A DNA stretch of 37,303 nucleotides from Gammaproteobacteria bacterium (GTDB taxonomy: Bacteria > Pseudomonadota > Gammaproteobacteria > HK1): positions 1-37,303 of the forward strand of contig JAJDXW010000290.1 in assembly GCA_022823045.1 (NCBI GenBank). Reading direction: 5' to 3'. Positions 15,280-24,547 of the stretch are shown here, piece after piece. Made by a program: the position numbers and the translations under genes. The notes beneath the pieces are model-generated. The model saw only the letters and a list, made by a program, of their open reading frames with translations. It was not told the DNA's origin and did not search any database. Every line of letters starts with the position of its first letter. Position 1 is the first letter of the stretch.

Positions 15280-18200
15280 ATGCGGGATGAGGCCGAGGTG
15301 AGCGGCGAGAGACATCCGGATCCGGCGGACGAAACCGAGCACAGGCTCGAAGGGACCGGGAAGGGCTCCGGCACCGCCTCCTCCGCGACCGCCGACCCCG
15401 CCGCCTCGTCTCCGTCCTCTTGGCTCCATGGCTGGCGGCGGAACCTCCTGCTCGCCATCGGCGGGGGCCTCGTCGCCCTTTGCGCCGCGCTCGTCTGGAT
15501 CGCCCTCGATCCGGGGCTCCTGCGCTCCGCGGCCGAGTACGTCGCGGCCGCGGCGACGGGCCGTCCGGTGACCATCGAGACCCTGGAACTCCAGCTCGTG
15601 GAAGGCCGGCCGGTGATCGAAGCCCACCGCGTGCGGGTCGGACAGACCACCACGGAGCGGGTGAGCATCTCGCTCACCGGGTTCCGCTCGCACGCGAACG
15701 GAGACGGGGTCCGTTTCCCGAACGGAAGCTCCCTCGAGCAGTTCCGTGCGTCGATCGACTTCTCCTTCGCCGGCCGTCCGAGGATATCGACGGTGGACGC
15801 GGCCGGAGCGGTGCTCGTCGCCGCCCGGCGACCCGCGGCCGACCCGGACGGTCCGCCTCCTCTCGCCCGCCTCCTCGTCGTGCCGAGGATCCTCCTCGGC
15901 CTCGGCCTCGAACGGCTCGTGGTGCATTCCGGAGCGCTCGAGTACCGGGGGCGCTCCCTCACGCAGTCCGCGGGACTGACTGCGGTGCTCGAACGCACGG
16001 ACGATGACCTCGCGTTTCGCGGCGAGCTCCTCGTCGGGCCCGAGGTGCCGGCCCTCCCGTTCGACGGCACCGTCCGGGACCCGATGACCGACGAGTGGCG
16101 GATCGACGTCCGGCTCCGCGGCGACCGGGTGCCGATGGAAGGGGTCCGGTTCCTCGCCGGGGTGCTGGAGCCCGGTCCCACCGTACGAACCACCCTGCGC
16201 CGGATTTCGAGCGAGGCCGAGTTCCTGCTCACGGGACGCGTCGCAGGGGGGCGCATCGAATCGGCCACCCTGGACTTCACCTTCGACGCGCCCGGGAAGG
16301 CCAACGACTCCGGGATCAGTCTCGAGGATGTGCACTTCGTCGCGAATGCGACCCCGGACCCGGCCGGCTGGACGGTCACCGGGGAGGTCGACTGGTCCCG
16401 GTTGCCCGGGGGGGAGGGCGCCGAGCGGAGCCCCTTCGTCGTCCGCTGGTCGACCGGGGTCCCGGGATCGCTGCGATGGTCCGCCCGCCGCATTCCGGTG
16501 CCGCTCCTCGCTCCGCTCGCCGGCAACGCCCTCCCGGCGAACCACGCGCTTCGCCCGGCGCTCGAAGGTCTCCGGCCGGCGGGGCGGATCGAAGAGCTGG
16601 CCGCCTTCGGGGACCCCGGTGCGAGCGGCGACGCCTCGTTCTGGCTGAGCGCGGTGGTGTCGGGGTTCGGAGCGACGGCGGGACCGTGGCGCATATCGGA
16701 GGCGGGCGCCCGGGTCGAACTCGTCGGAGGCGAGTGGCGGGTGCGCTTCGTGAACGACCGCCTCCACGCCGCCATTCCCTCGTTCCGAACCGCACCCTAC
16801 GAGCTGACCCTCGAGGGAGAGGTCCGGATCGCGCCCGCCGGGAAGGGCTGGGCCGCACACACCGCAGGACTCGGGTTCCAGGTGGCGGGGATCGCGGGAC
16901 GCATGTCGGGCAAGGTGGCCGCACCTCTCCCGGCCGATGGCGGCGCTCCCGCGCTCGATGCCGAGATCCGGCTCGACGACGTCGCCCTCGCGGACATCGG
17001 GGCCGCCCTCCCCGACCGCCGGGCCGTCGCGTTCACCCGCTGGTACCGCCGTGCAGTGCGTTCCGGGCGCCTCACCGGGGCGACGATGCGGATCCGCGGC
17101 GACCCGCGGTCCATTCCCTTCCCGGACGGCGACGGCGAATTCGTGGCGACCGGTACGTTCCGGGAGGTCGAGTTCGCCTACGCCGAGGGGTGGCCCGCGG
17201 TCCGCATCGAGGAGGTCGAGGCAAGAGCGGAAGGGCCGCGGCTCGAGTTCTCGGGGATCCGTGGATCGATCTTCGATTCCGTGATCGAACAGGGATCCGC
17301 ACGACTCGCCGACTCCACCGCTCGGGCGGGGCGGGTCCGCGTCTCCCTCGCCGGATCCGGCCCCGCCCGGGACCTCCTCGCCTTTGTCCGCGCGAGTCCT
17401 CTGCGTACCGAAGCCGGCGGACCCGCTCCGGACCTCCGCGCGGAAGGTCCCGCATCGACCTCGGCCGAACTCGACGTCCCCTACGGCCGAGGGGCGGCCG
17501 AGCGTCCGCTCCAGGTGTCGGGAAAGATTGCGCTCGGCGGCGTCGCACTCCGCCTCGCCGGGCGCCGGGCCGTCCTCGAGGACGTGCGGGGCGACCTCGA
17601 ATTCGACGCCGAGAGCCTTTCCGGAGGTCCTCTCTTCGGGCGTTTCCGCGGCGTCGCGATCGACACCCGCGTGGAGTTCGACCGGGGCCGGGGCCTGGTT
17701 CTCCGGTTCTCCGGGAAGGGGGACCGCGAGTGGTTCGGAACCGCGCTCGAGGACCTCGTGGACCTCGGGCGGGAGGAGTCCGACCCATGGCTCACTCCCA
17801 TCCGGGGGCAGACCGCGTGGAGCGCGGAGTACCGTAGCCGGTCCGGAATCGTGTTCCGTTCCGACCTCCACGGCGCCTCCGTCGAGTTCCCCCCCCCGTT
17901 CGAGAAGCCGGCCGAGACGGAACGCCCCCTCGAGGTCGTGCTCACCCCCGGGGAGACCGAGTGGCTGATCGACGCGACCTGGGGGGCGGACGTCAGGGGC
18001 AGGTTCGAGGTGGCCGAGACCGACGACGGGTGGGCCCTGGCGCGGGCCGGGATCGTTCTTGGCGGAGACCCCCCGGCGCTTCCCGAGGCCGGGCACGTCG
18101 AGGTCTCCGGCGAGCTCGCCGAGCTCGAACTCGACCCCTGGCTGGCCCTCGGGGGGGGCGGCGCGCACGAGCCGGACGGCTGGCTCTCGCGAATCGGCCG

Positions 18201-19329
18201 GATCTCCCTGGACACCGCCGGGGCCCGCGTCCTCGGCCATCGCGTCGCGCTCGGACACCTCGACCTCACTCTCTCGGAGGACCGGTCCGAGCTCCATCTC
18301 GCGCTCGACGGCGAGGGTGTAGCCGGTCTCGTCAGGTTTCCCGTCGACCCCGCCTCCGGCCAGGCCCGCATTCGCCTCGAGCGGCTGTATCTCGACGAAG
18401 CGGTTCCGACCGGGGAGGACGCCGCGGGCGAATCGCCGGAGGAGGAACCACCCGGCGAGGGCGGCTCGAACTTCCGGCCGGAACGGTGGCCCTCGTTCGA
18501 TGCACGCATCGAGTCGCTTCGCTTCGAGAAGCTCGACCTTGGCTCGTTCCGCGCGATCGGAACCCGCGCCGAGCATGGAATCCGCGCCGAAGAGCTCAGC
18601 ACCCGTTCCTCCGACCTCCAGGTGAACGGCCGCGGAAGCTGGCTCGCCGGCAAGAACGGGACTTCCGCCAGTCGGTTCGAAGCCACCGTACGGACCGGAG
18701 ACCTCTCGCGACTCCTCTCCGCCGCCGGGCTGGACGAGGAGACTGCGGCCGGAGGCAGGATCGAGATCGGCTTCGATCTCGCATGGGCCGGCGCGCCGTT
18801 CGAACCGTCCCTGGAGAAGATCGAGGGCACGATCGCGATGCACGCCAAGGACGGGCACCTGCCGCGCGTGCGCGTGGGTCCGATCGGTCGTCTGTTCGCT
18901 CTCCTCAGCCTGGAAGCCCTGCCCCGGGTCCTCGCGGTCGACCTGTCCCACGTGTTCGGCAAGGGACTGGCATACGACCGAATCACCGTGCGGACGCGAA
19001 TCGAGGGCGGCTCGGCGAACCTCCGCGAGTTCACCATCGACGGGCCGAGCGCGCGCATCGAGGTGAGCGGCAACATCGATCTCGTCTCGCGCCGATACGA
19101 CCAGGAGATCGAGGTCGTTCCCCGGGTGACCCGGAGCGGAGCGCTGATTCCGGTCTGGCTCACCGTCCTGCCCGTCCTGGCCGCGAACTTCGTGGTCGAG
19201 AAGTTGACCGGCGACGATGAGATCATCCTCGATCGGCTGTTCAAGCTGCGCTACCGGCTCCGGGGTCCGCTGGACGATCCGGAGATCGAGCGCATCCCGG
19301 CCCGCTCCGGCTCCGAGGGGAGGGAATGA
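15280..19329 (+). CDS. yhdP: YhdP-type AsmA-like envelope protein (DUF3971/AsmA_2)
   Basis: A very large protein (about 1349 residues) with one N-terminal membrane helix (residues 55-77, NLLLAIGGGLVALCAALVWIA). A periplasmic body of repeated beta-rich AsmA-like segments follows. Its end has the AsmA_2 pattern: IEGTIAMHAKDGHLPRV, GRLFALLSLEALPRVL and ANFVVEKLTGDD. YhdP-family proteins bridge the inner and outer membranes and are implicated in moving phospholipids outward. The start is uncertain. The ATG at 15280 is chosen, but GTG 15298, ATG 15208 and TTG 15151 are in frame, and all lie in a poorly conserved leader. The stop overlaps the mnmA start (ATGA). The size matches the roughly 1270-1400-residue family. 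Confidence 0.88.
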   Translation: MRDEAEVSGERHPDPADETEHRLEGTGKGSGTASSATADPAASSPSSWLHGWRRNLLLAIGGGLVALCAALVWIALDPGLLRSAAEYVAAAATGRPVTIETLELQLVEGRPVIEAHRVRVGQTTTERVSISLTGFRSHANGDGVRFPNGSSLEQFRASIDFSFAGRPRISTVDAAGAVLVAARRPAADPDGPPPLARLLVVPRILLGLGLERLVVHSGALEYRGRSLTQSAGLTAVLERTDDDLAFRGELLVGPEVPALPFDGTVRDPMTDEWRIDVRLRGDRVPMEGVRFLAGVLEPGPTVRTTLRRISSEAEFLLTGRVAGGRIESATLDFTFDAPGKANDSGISLEDVHFVANATPDPAGWTVTGEVDWSRLPGGEGAERSPFVVRWSTGVPGSLRWSARRIPVPLLAPLAGNALPANHALRPALEGLRPAGRIEELAAFGDPGASGDASFWLSAVVSGFGATAGPWRISEAGARVELVGGEWRVRFVNDRLHAAIPSFRTAPYELTLEGEVRIAPAGKGWAAHTAGLGFQVAGIAGRMSGKVAAPLPADGGAPALDAEIRLDDVALADIGAALPDRRAVAFTRWYRRAVRSGRLTGATMRIRGDPRSIPFPDGDGEFVATGTFREVEFAYAEGWPAVRIEEVEARAEGPRLEFSGIRGSIFDSVIEQGSARLADSTARAGRVRVSLAGSGPARDLLAFVRASPLRTEAGGPAPDLRAEGPASTSAELDVPYGRGAAERPLQVSGKIALGGVALRLAGRRAVLEDVRGDLEFDAESLSGGPLFGRFRGVAIDTRVEFDRGRGLVLRFSGKGDREWFGTALEDLVDLGREESDPWLTPIRGQTAWSAEYRSRSGIVFRSDLHGASVEFPPPFEKPAETERPLEVVLTPGETEWLIDATWGADVRGRFEVAETDDGWALARAGIVLGGDPPALPEAGHVEVSGELAELELDPWLALGGGGAHEPDGWLSRIGRISLDTAGARVLGHRVALGHLDLTLSEDRSELHLALDGEGVAGLVRFPVDPASGQARIRLERLYLDEAVPTGEDAAGESPEEEPPGEGGSNFRPERWPSFDARIESLRFEKLDLGSFRAIGTRAEHGIRAEELSTRSSDLQVNGRGSWLAGKNGTSASRFEATVRTGDLSRLLSAAGLDEETAAGGRIEIGFDLAWAGAPFEPSLEKIEGTIAMHAKDGHLPRVRVGPIGRLFALLSLEALPRVLAVDLSHVFGKGLAYDRITVRTRIEGGSANLREFTIDGPSARIEVSGNIDLVSRRYDQEIEVVPRVTRSGALIPVWLTVLPVLAANFVVEKLTGDDEIILDRLFKLRYRLRGPLDDPEIERIPARSGSEGRE

Positions 19330-20450
19330 AGCCCCCCGCCCTGCCCATCGCACCGGGAGAACGGGTGGTGGTCGGACTGTCCGGCGGCGTCGATTCGGCG
19401 GTGACCGCGGCAGTGCTTCGCCACGCCGGCGCGGCCGTCGAGCCGGTATTCATGAAGAACTGGGAAGAGGACGATCGCGAGGGCGAGTGCTCCGCGTCCG
19501 ACGATCTCGCGGAGGCCGAGGCGGTGTGCTCCCAACTCGGTCTTCATCTGCGAACGGTCAACTTCTCGACCGAGTACTGGGACCGGGTATTCGAGCCGTT
19601 CCTCGCCGCCGCCGCCGCCGGGCGGACGCCCAATCCCGACGTGTGGTGCAACCAGGAGATCAAGTTCGGCGAGCTGTTCCGATACGCCGACGACCTCGGA
19701 GTCTCCCGGATCGCCACCGGACACTACGCCCGGATCGTCGAGCGCGCAGGCCGGCACCGCCTGCTCAAGGGGCGGGATCGGGCGAAGGACCAGTCGTACT
19801 TCCTCTACCGGGTCGGCCAGGACTCGCTCGCCCGGGCCCTCTTTCCCCTTGGCGACCGGACGAAGTCGGAGGTCCGCGCGATGGCCGAGGCGGCCACCCT
19901 TCCGAACCACGCGCGGCCTGACAGCACCGGGATCTGCTTCATCGGCGAACGGCCGTTCCGCGAGTTTCTCGCCCGGTGGATCCCGCCGTCGCCGGGACCC
20001 GTCGAAACGGTGGACGGAGAGCGAATCGGGACGCATCGCGGCCTCGCCTACCACACCCTCGGACAGCGGCGCGGGCTCGGCATCGGAGGCCGCCGGGGGG
20101 GAAGCGGCGAGCCGTGGTACGTCGCCGGGAAGAACCTGGAGCGCAACGTTCTCATCGTGGCCCAGGGCGCGGCTCACCCCCGGCTCGCGACACGATCCCT
20201 CACCGCGGGAAGCGCGAGCTGGATCGCGGGAGAGCCACCTCCGTTTCCCCTCGACTGCGAGGCGGTCACCCGCTATCGAGGCCCGGGGTCGACGAGCCGG
20301 GTCACCCCCTTCGGCACGGATCGCCTCCGCGTCGAGCTCGACCCTCCGCAGTGGGGGGTGGCCCCCGGGCAGTCTGTCGTCCTCTACGCCGGCGAGGAGT
20401 GCCTCGGCGGGGCGATCATCGAAGAGACCGCGACCGCGCCAGCGAGATAG
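19326..20450 (+). CDS. mnmA: tRNA-specific 2-thiouridylase MnmA
   Basis: A 374-residue enzyme that thiolates U34 of the Lys, Glu and Gln tRNAs. The PP-loop is SGGVDS at residues 19-24. The catalytic cysteines are Cys108 (NPDVWCNQEIKF) and Cys204 (STGICFIGERPF). GHYAR, KDQSYFLYRV and HTLGQRRGLGIGG are further family blocks. The start codon overlaps the yhdP stop by four bases, so the two are coupled. It ends 20 bases before the convergent amiC stop. Length is normal. Confidence 0.97.
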   Translation: MKPPALPIAPGERVVVGLSGGVDSAVTAAVLRHAGAAVEPVFMKNWEEDDREGECSASDDLAEAEAVCSQLGLHLRTVNFSTEYWDRVFEPFLAAAAAGRTPNPDVWCNQEIKFGELFRYADDLGVSRIATGHYARIVERAGRHRLLKGRDRAKDQSYFLYRVGQDSLARALFPLGDRTKSEVRAMAEAATLPNHARPDSTGICFIGERPFREFLARWIPPSPGPVETVDGERIGTHRGLAYHTLGQRRGLGIGGRRGGSGEPWYVAGKNLERNVLIVAQGAAHPRLATRSLTAGSASWIAGEPPPFPLDCEAVTRYRGPGSTSRVTPFGTDRLRVELDPPQWGVAPGQSVVLYAGEECLGGAIIEETATAPAR

Positions 20451-20470
20451 CAGCCCGCTTGCGTTCGCGG

Positions 20471-21790
20471 CTAGCCCGACGCCTGCCGGGAGCGGTTGCG
20501 CGCCGCGAGCCGGGTCCCCGGCGGCGCCTGGTAGCGGAAGAAGGCCTCGATCCCGTCCGCGATCGCGCGCGCGATCCGGCGCTGGTAGCGCTTGTCGCGA
20601 AGCAGCTTCTCGTCGGTCGGATTGGAGAGGAACGCGGTCTCGATCAGCACCGACGGGATGTTCCTGGTCTTGAGGACCGCGAACCCGGCCCGGTGGACGT
20701 GCTTGGCGTGCACCGGGACCTTTCTCCTGAGCTCGCGCAGCACCCGGCGCGCGACGACGTCGCTCAGCCGGGCCGCCCCCTTCCGGGACATGTCGACCAT
20801 CGCCGAGCGGACCATCGGCTCGTGTTCCCCGAGGCTGAGCCCACCGGCCTGGTCCGCCGCGTTCTCCCTCTCCGCGAGCCACCTCGCCGCCTCGCTGCTC
20901 GCCCCGCGCCACGAGAGCACGTAGGCGGAGGCGCCGCGGACCTTCGGGTTCTTGAAGGCGTCCGCGTGGATGGACACGAAGAGGTCCGCGCCCGCCTTGC
21001 GCGCGATTGCGGTACGCCGGCGCAAGGGAATGAAGTAGTCGCCGTCGCGGACCAGCACGGGCCGGATCCCCGGCCGCCGGCGGAGCTCCGCGGCCAGCAT
21101 CCGGGCGATGGAGAGCGTGACGTCCTTCTCGCGCGTCTTGCGCCGGCGGCCGATTGCGCCGGGGTCCTTGCCTCCGTGGCCGGCATCGATCGCCACCACC
21201 ACGTCGCGCAGGCGCCCCGTCGGCTCCGGCTTCGATGCACCCGGCACCGGCGTGATGCGGCCGGTCTTCGCGGCGGCGTTCTCGGCGCGGCCGAAGTCCA
21301 CCACCAGCCGGTGACCGCGGCGCCCGTGCGGGGAAAGGAGGAAGCTTCTCGCACGTTCCTGCCGGACCATGTCGAACACGACCCGGTAGCGGTCGCTGCC
21401 CCGCTTCGCCTGCCGGATTCCCGAGATGCGGCGATTCTGGCGAAATCCGTTCTCGAGCTCCGTCCTGAACCGGACGCCCTTGAAGTCGAGCACCACCCGG
21501 TCGGGCTTTCTGAGCGAGAACAGGTTGTAGTCCACGGGGGCCGAGAGGTCGAACACCACCCGGGTGTGCGACGACGCGTCGAACATCCGCATCCCGAGGA
21601 CGGATGGTCCGCTCGCGGCGGTGGCCGCCCACACCGGTCCGGCAACCAGGAAGACGAGCGCGATTCCGCGCAATCTGCGCCACGCTCGTTCGCATCGCCT
21701 CGCCCGCATCCCCCGACGAGGACGCGCGGAGAGGGCGCGCGGCAGAAGAAACGCGCCCGAAAATGAGCTGCCCGTGGTCATGGCGCGCAT
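20471..21790 (-). CDS. amiC: N-acetylmuramoyl-L-alanine amidase with AMIN domain
   Basis: A zinc amidase that splits septal peptidoglycan during daughter-cell separation. It has a signal sequence, an AMIN domain (VLGMRMFDASSHTRVVFDLS...HRLVVDFGRA), a Pro-rich linker and an Amidase_3 domain. Zinc and catalytic residues are in AIDAGHGGKDPG, KDVTLSIARML, SIHADAF and VLIETAFLSNPTDE. The start is uncertain. ATG 21790 is used here, giving 439 residues. ATG 21709 gives a compact signal peptide (MRARRCERAWRRLRG, then a hydrophobic core ending VWA). ATG 21835 would leave almost no leader after the predicted promoter. It is the last gene of nnr-tsaE-amiC, the classical proteobacterial order, though 95 bases separate it from tsaE. 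Confidence 0.93.
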   Translation of the reverse strand: MRAMTTGSSFSGAFLLPRALSARPRRGMRARRCERAWRRLRGIALVFLVAGPVWAATAASGPSVLGMRMFDASSHTRVVFDLSAPVDYNLFSLRKPDRVVLDFKGVRFRTELENGFRQNRRISGIRQAKRGSDRYRVVFDMVRQERARSFLLSPHGRRGHRLVVDFGRAENAAAKTGRITPVPGASKPEPTGRLRDVVVAIDAGHGGKDPGAIGRRRKTREKDVTLSIARMLAAELRRRPGIRPVLVRDGDYFIPLRRRTAIARKAGADLFVSIHADAFKNPKVRGASAYVLSWRGASSEAARWLAERENAADQAGGLSLGEHEPMVRSAMVDMSRKGAARLSDVVARRVLRELRRKVPVHAKHVHRAGFAVLKTRNIPSVLIETAFLSNPTDEKLLRDKRYQRRIARAIADGIEAFFRYQAPPGTRLAARNRSRQASG

Positions 21791-21842
21791 CAAGCTATCA
21801 TCGGAGCGACCCCTCGGACATGTGCCGAGAAGCATGAAGTTC

Positions 21843-21883
21843 GACTTTTTATTATATTTTATATCAAATTATTGCAGATAATT
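21843..21883 (-). promoter_or_regulatory. AT-rich promoter of amiC
   Basis: About 40 bases of nearly pure A/T sit in a window of about 70% G+C. On the minus strand this contains a perfect TATAAT (plus-strand ATTATA, 21851-21856). The -35 region 17-18 bases upstream is weak (ATCTGC/TATCTG), so the low-melting spacer may compensate. A transcript would start near 21843 and give amiC its own promoter inside the nnr-tsaE-amiC order. Confidence 0.55.
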
Positions 21884-21885
21884 CA

Positions 21886-22413
21886 TCATGTTGATTGGTA
21901 TCTTCTGAAACTCCGCCTCGTGCGTTCCAGCAGGGCCCGGAATCCGAACCCCCGCCCGATGCACCGGATGCGCCGTGCATCGGTCCCCGGTGGCGCCTCG
22001 GCGTATTCGAAGCGAAGGTCGAGGTCCGGACGGGGAAGCACCCCGGCCCCGCGCTCCGGCCATTCGAAAAACAGAAGCGCGTCCGCCGCGAGGTGGTCGC
22101 GGAGCCCCAGGAACTCGAGCTCCTCGGGATCGGACAGGCGGTAGAGGTCGTAGTGCCCCACCGTCGACGCCCGGACCCGGTACTCCTCCACCAGGGTAAA
22201 GGTGGGGCTCCGGATCGTTCCGGTCACACCGGCGGCACGCAGGAAGCCGCGGACGAGAGTGGTCTTGCCGGTCCCGAGCTCACCGGCGAGGTACACCGCT
22301 CCCCGGGACAATCCGGCGCCGGCGAGAGCCGCCCCGAGGGCCATCGTCGCCGCTTCTCCCGCGACGACCTCGTCCCAGCTCGCGGAGCCGGGGGCAGTGG
22401 TACGGCCTACCAT
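21886..22413 (-). CDS. tsaE: tRNA threonylcarbamoyladenosine biosynthesis ATPase TsaE
   Basis: A 175-residue P-loop ATPase of the TsaB-TsaD-TsaE complex that makes t6A37 in ANN-decoding tRNAs. The Walker A motif is GELGTGKTT (from Gly44); SPTFTLVEEY, GHYDLYRL and FFEWPERG are the other family signatures. The protein is slightly longer than the usual 150-160 residues because of a basic tail ending RRSFRRYQST, whose last codons run into the AT-rich stretch. The start is three bases after the nnr stop, so translation is probably coupled. Confidence 0.95.
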   Translation of the reverse strand: MVGRTTAPGSASWDEVVAGEAATMALGAALAGAGLSRGAVYLAGELGTGKTTLVRGFLRAAGVTGTIRSPTFTLVEEYRVRASTVGHYDLYRLSDPEELEFLGLRDHLAADALLFFEWPERGAGVLPRPDLDLRFEYAEAPPGTDARRIRCIGRGFGFRALLERTRRSFRRYQST

Positions 22414-22416
22414 CGA

Positions 22417-23889
22417 TCAGCCGCGGTTGACGAGCCCGCGGAGCTCCGCGACAAGGTCTCCGGCGAGGAGGCCCCGCTCTCCCGCCCGTGCGGCGAGATC
22501 CCCCGCCTTGCCGTGGACGCAAACCCCGAGCTCGGCGGCATCCGCCGGGCCGGCCCCCTGCGCCGCGAGGCCCGCGATCACCCCGGTGAGGACGTCCCCG
22601 GTCCCCCCCGTCCCCATGCCCGGGTTCCCGTTCACGCACACCCCGACCGGCCGGGGCGGCCCCGTGTCGACGACGGTACCCGCACCCTTGAGCACGCACA
22701 CCCCGCCGAACCGTTCCCGGATCGCCGCCGCCGCCGCGAACCGGTCGGCCTGCACCTCGCCGGTGGACACCCCGAGCAGCCGCGCCGCCTCCCCCGGGTG
22801 CGGGGTGAGCACCCAGTCATCCCGCCGGGGGGCGGACCGCCCCGCGCCCGCAAGGTGGTTGAGCGCGTCCGCGTCGACAACGAGGAGCCCGGGCCGGCAA
22901 CCGAGCACGTTCGCGAACATTCGCTCGCCCCACTCCCCCCGCCCGAGCCCCGGGCCGACCGCGACCACCGTGGCGCGTCCGGCCAGCGCCTCGAACGATG
23001 CCTCGTCCTCCACGCCCCGGCTCATGACCTCGGGGCGCATCGCGCTCGCCGCCGCTGCATGCACATCTCGGGTCGCGACGCTCACGAGGCCCGCGCCGAC
23101 CCTCGCGGCCGCTTCCGCGGCGAGACGGACCGCGCCCGCGAATCCCCCGTCCCCTCCGACCACGAGCACGTGGCCGTGATCTCCCTTGTGCGAATCGCGC
23201 GGACGCGGTCCGAGGAACGGATGGTCGGCGAGCCGGTCGTAGTCGAGCCGCAACGCGCGGGCCGGGACCCGGTCGGCGAGCGCGGACGGGACCCCCAGCG
23301 CGTCGTGCTCCAGGCGCCCGCAATGGTCGGGCCCCGCGCCGGTGAAGAGCCCCCGTTTCGGCGCGATGAAGGTGACGGTGAGCGAAGCGCGCACCGCCAC
23401 CCCGCGGACGCTTCCGGTGTCGGCGTCCACGCCTGAGGGCACGTCCACGGCGAGGACGGGTGCCCCCGCCGCGTTCATCGCTTCGATGGCCGCGGCCGCC
23501 GCACCCGCCACGGGGCGCTTGAGCCCGGTGCCGAAGAGCGCGTCCACCACCACCGACACTCCATCGAGGGCGGAAGCGGCAAAGGGCTCCGGGTCCACCC
23601 CCGCCCCGCGCATCGCGCCCAGCATGGCCGAAGCGTCACCGCCGAGCCGACCGGGATCGCCGACCATGGGGACGCGAACCTCGAAGCCGGACTCCCGGGC
23701 GAGGCGGGCGACCACGAACCCGTCGCCGCCGTTGTTCCCGGCGCCGCACACCACCGCGATTCGGCGTACCCCCGGCCAGTGGCGGACGAGGGCACGGAAC
23801 GACCCCGTGCCGGCCCGCTCCATGAGCTCCGCCCCCGGGAGCCCGCCTTCCCCGATGGCCAGCCGCTCGATCTCCCGCACCTCGGCCAC
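22417..23889 (-). CDS. nnr: bifunctional NAD(P)H-hydrate epimerase / ADP-dependent dehydratase
   Basis: A 490-residue metabolite-repair enzyme. The N-terminal YjeF_N half (about 1-215) epimerises damaged NAD(P)H hydrate. The C-terminal ribokinase-like half (about 230-490) dehydrates the S form with ADP. Motifs are GAGNNGGDGFVVARL (from Gly49), VDVPSGVDADTG, KGDHGHVLVVGG and GMGTGGTGDVLTG (Asp432 as the catalytic acid). The start is a GTG at 23889 and no other initiator lies upstream in this frame. The gene follows the orn stop by 52 bases and leads directly into tsaE. Confidence 0.96.
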   Translation of the reverse strand: MAEVREIERLAIGEGGLPGAELMERAGTGSFRALVRHWPGVRRIAVVCGAGNNGGDGFVVARLARESGFEVRVPMVGDPGRLGGDASAMLGAMRGAGVDPEPFAASALDGVSVVVDALFGTGLKRPVAGAAAAAIEAMNAAGAPVLAVDVPSGVDADTGSVRGVAVRASLTVTFIAPKRGLFTGAGPDHCGRLEHDALGVPSALADRVPARALRLDYDRLADHPFLGPRPRDSHKGDHGHVLVVGGDGGFAGAVRLAAEAAARVGAGLVSVATRDVHAAAASAMRPEVMSRGVEDEASFEALAGRATVVAVGPGLGRGEWGERMFANVLGCRPGLLVVDADALNHLAGAGRSAPRRDDWVLTPHPGEAARLLGVSTGEVQADRFAAAAAIRERFGGVCVLKGAGTVVDTGPPRPVGVCVNGNPGMGTGGTGDVLTGVIAGLAAQGAGPADAAELGVCVHGKAGDLAARAGERGLLAGDLVAELRGLVNRG

Positions 23890-23941
23890 GGTGCGAAGGG
23901 ACGCACCGGAACGGGCGGAAGGACCGGGGAGCTCCGCGGAC

Positions 23942-24484
23942 TCAGGCGAACAGGTGCTCGCGATAATGGCGCAGCTCCCGGATCGATTCGAGGATATCGT
24001 CAGGCGCCCGGTGCGCGCTCGCCTTCTCGAAGGCCGCGGCCACCCGGGGGGCCCAACGCTGGGCGAGGACCTTGAGCGTGCTGACGTCGAGGTTGCGGTA
24101 ATGAAACCACCGCTCGAGACGCGGCATGTAGCGGTAGAGAAAGCGCCGGTCCTGGCAGATGGAGTTGCCGCAGATGGGAGACGAGCCGGGCGGCGCCCAC
24201 TGCTCGACGAACTCGATGGTCCTCCGCTCGGCCTCCGCCACCGTGCAGCGGCTCGCCCGCACCTCGTCTAGAAGACCGGAGCGCGAGTGGTGCTCGACGT
24301 TCCATCGGTCCATGCCGGCCAGCACCTCCTCGGGCTGGCGGATGACGATGTCGGGCCCGTGGGCGAGGATCCTCAGCTCGGAATCGGTCACGACCGTCGC
24401 CACCTCGATGATATGATGGCGCTCCGGTCGAAGCCCCGTCATCTCGAGGTCAATCCATATCAGATTGCTCGGATCCTGCGCCAT
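23942..24484 (-). CDS. orn: oligoribonuclease
   Basis: A 180-residue DEDDh 3'-5' exoribonuclease that degrades di- and oligoribonucleotides, including pGpG from c-di-GMP turnover. Asp12 and Glu14 lie in [24 protein letters not shown] and [14 protein letters not shown] hold the later Asp and the His/Asp pair. [14 protein letters not shown] is a family block. Length and both ends are normal. It is divergent from rsgA across 63 bases, the arrangement seen in many gammaproteobacteria. Confidence 0.97.
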   Translation of the reverse strand: MAQDPSNLIWIDLEMTGLRPERHHIIEVATVVTDSELRILAHGPDIVIRQPEEVLAGMDRWNVEHHSRSGLLDEVRASRCTVAEAERRTIEFVEQWAPPGSSPICGNSICQDRRFLYRYMPRLERWFHYRNLDVSTLKVLAQRWAPRVAAAFEKASAHRAPDDILESIRELRHYREHLFA

Positions 24485-24547
24485 AGCGGAGCTTTCGGCC
24501 TCGGCAACGGCGCATTCTATCCTGCCCGCCGCGCCGATTCCCCACGC

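Noticed and set aside
15250-15280. T-arm-like hairpin CGGGG-TCGAGAT-CCCCG suggesting a tRNA
   Set aside because: The loop does not match the TTCRANY consensus and no acceptor, D or anticodon stems could be placed round it.
14623-19353. Very long minus-strand open frame (over 1500 codons) opposite yhdP
   Set aside because: It is the antisense shadow of a GC-rich gene. Its translation is Arg/Gly/Pro/Glu-rich with no recognisable domain, while the plus strand carries clear AsmA-like motifs.
20451-20470. Terminator between convergent mnmA and amiC
   Set aside because: AGCC...GGCT can pair over only about four bases with mismatches inside; too weak to call.
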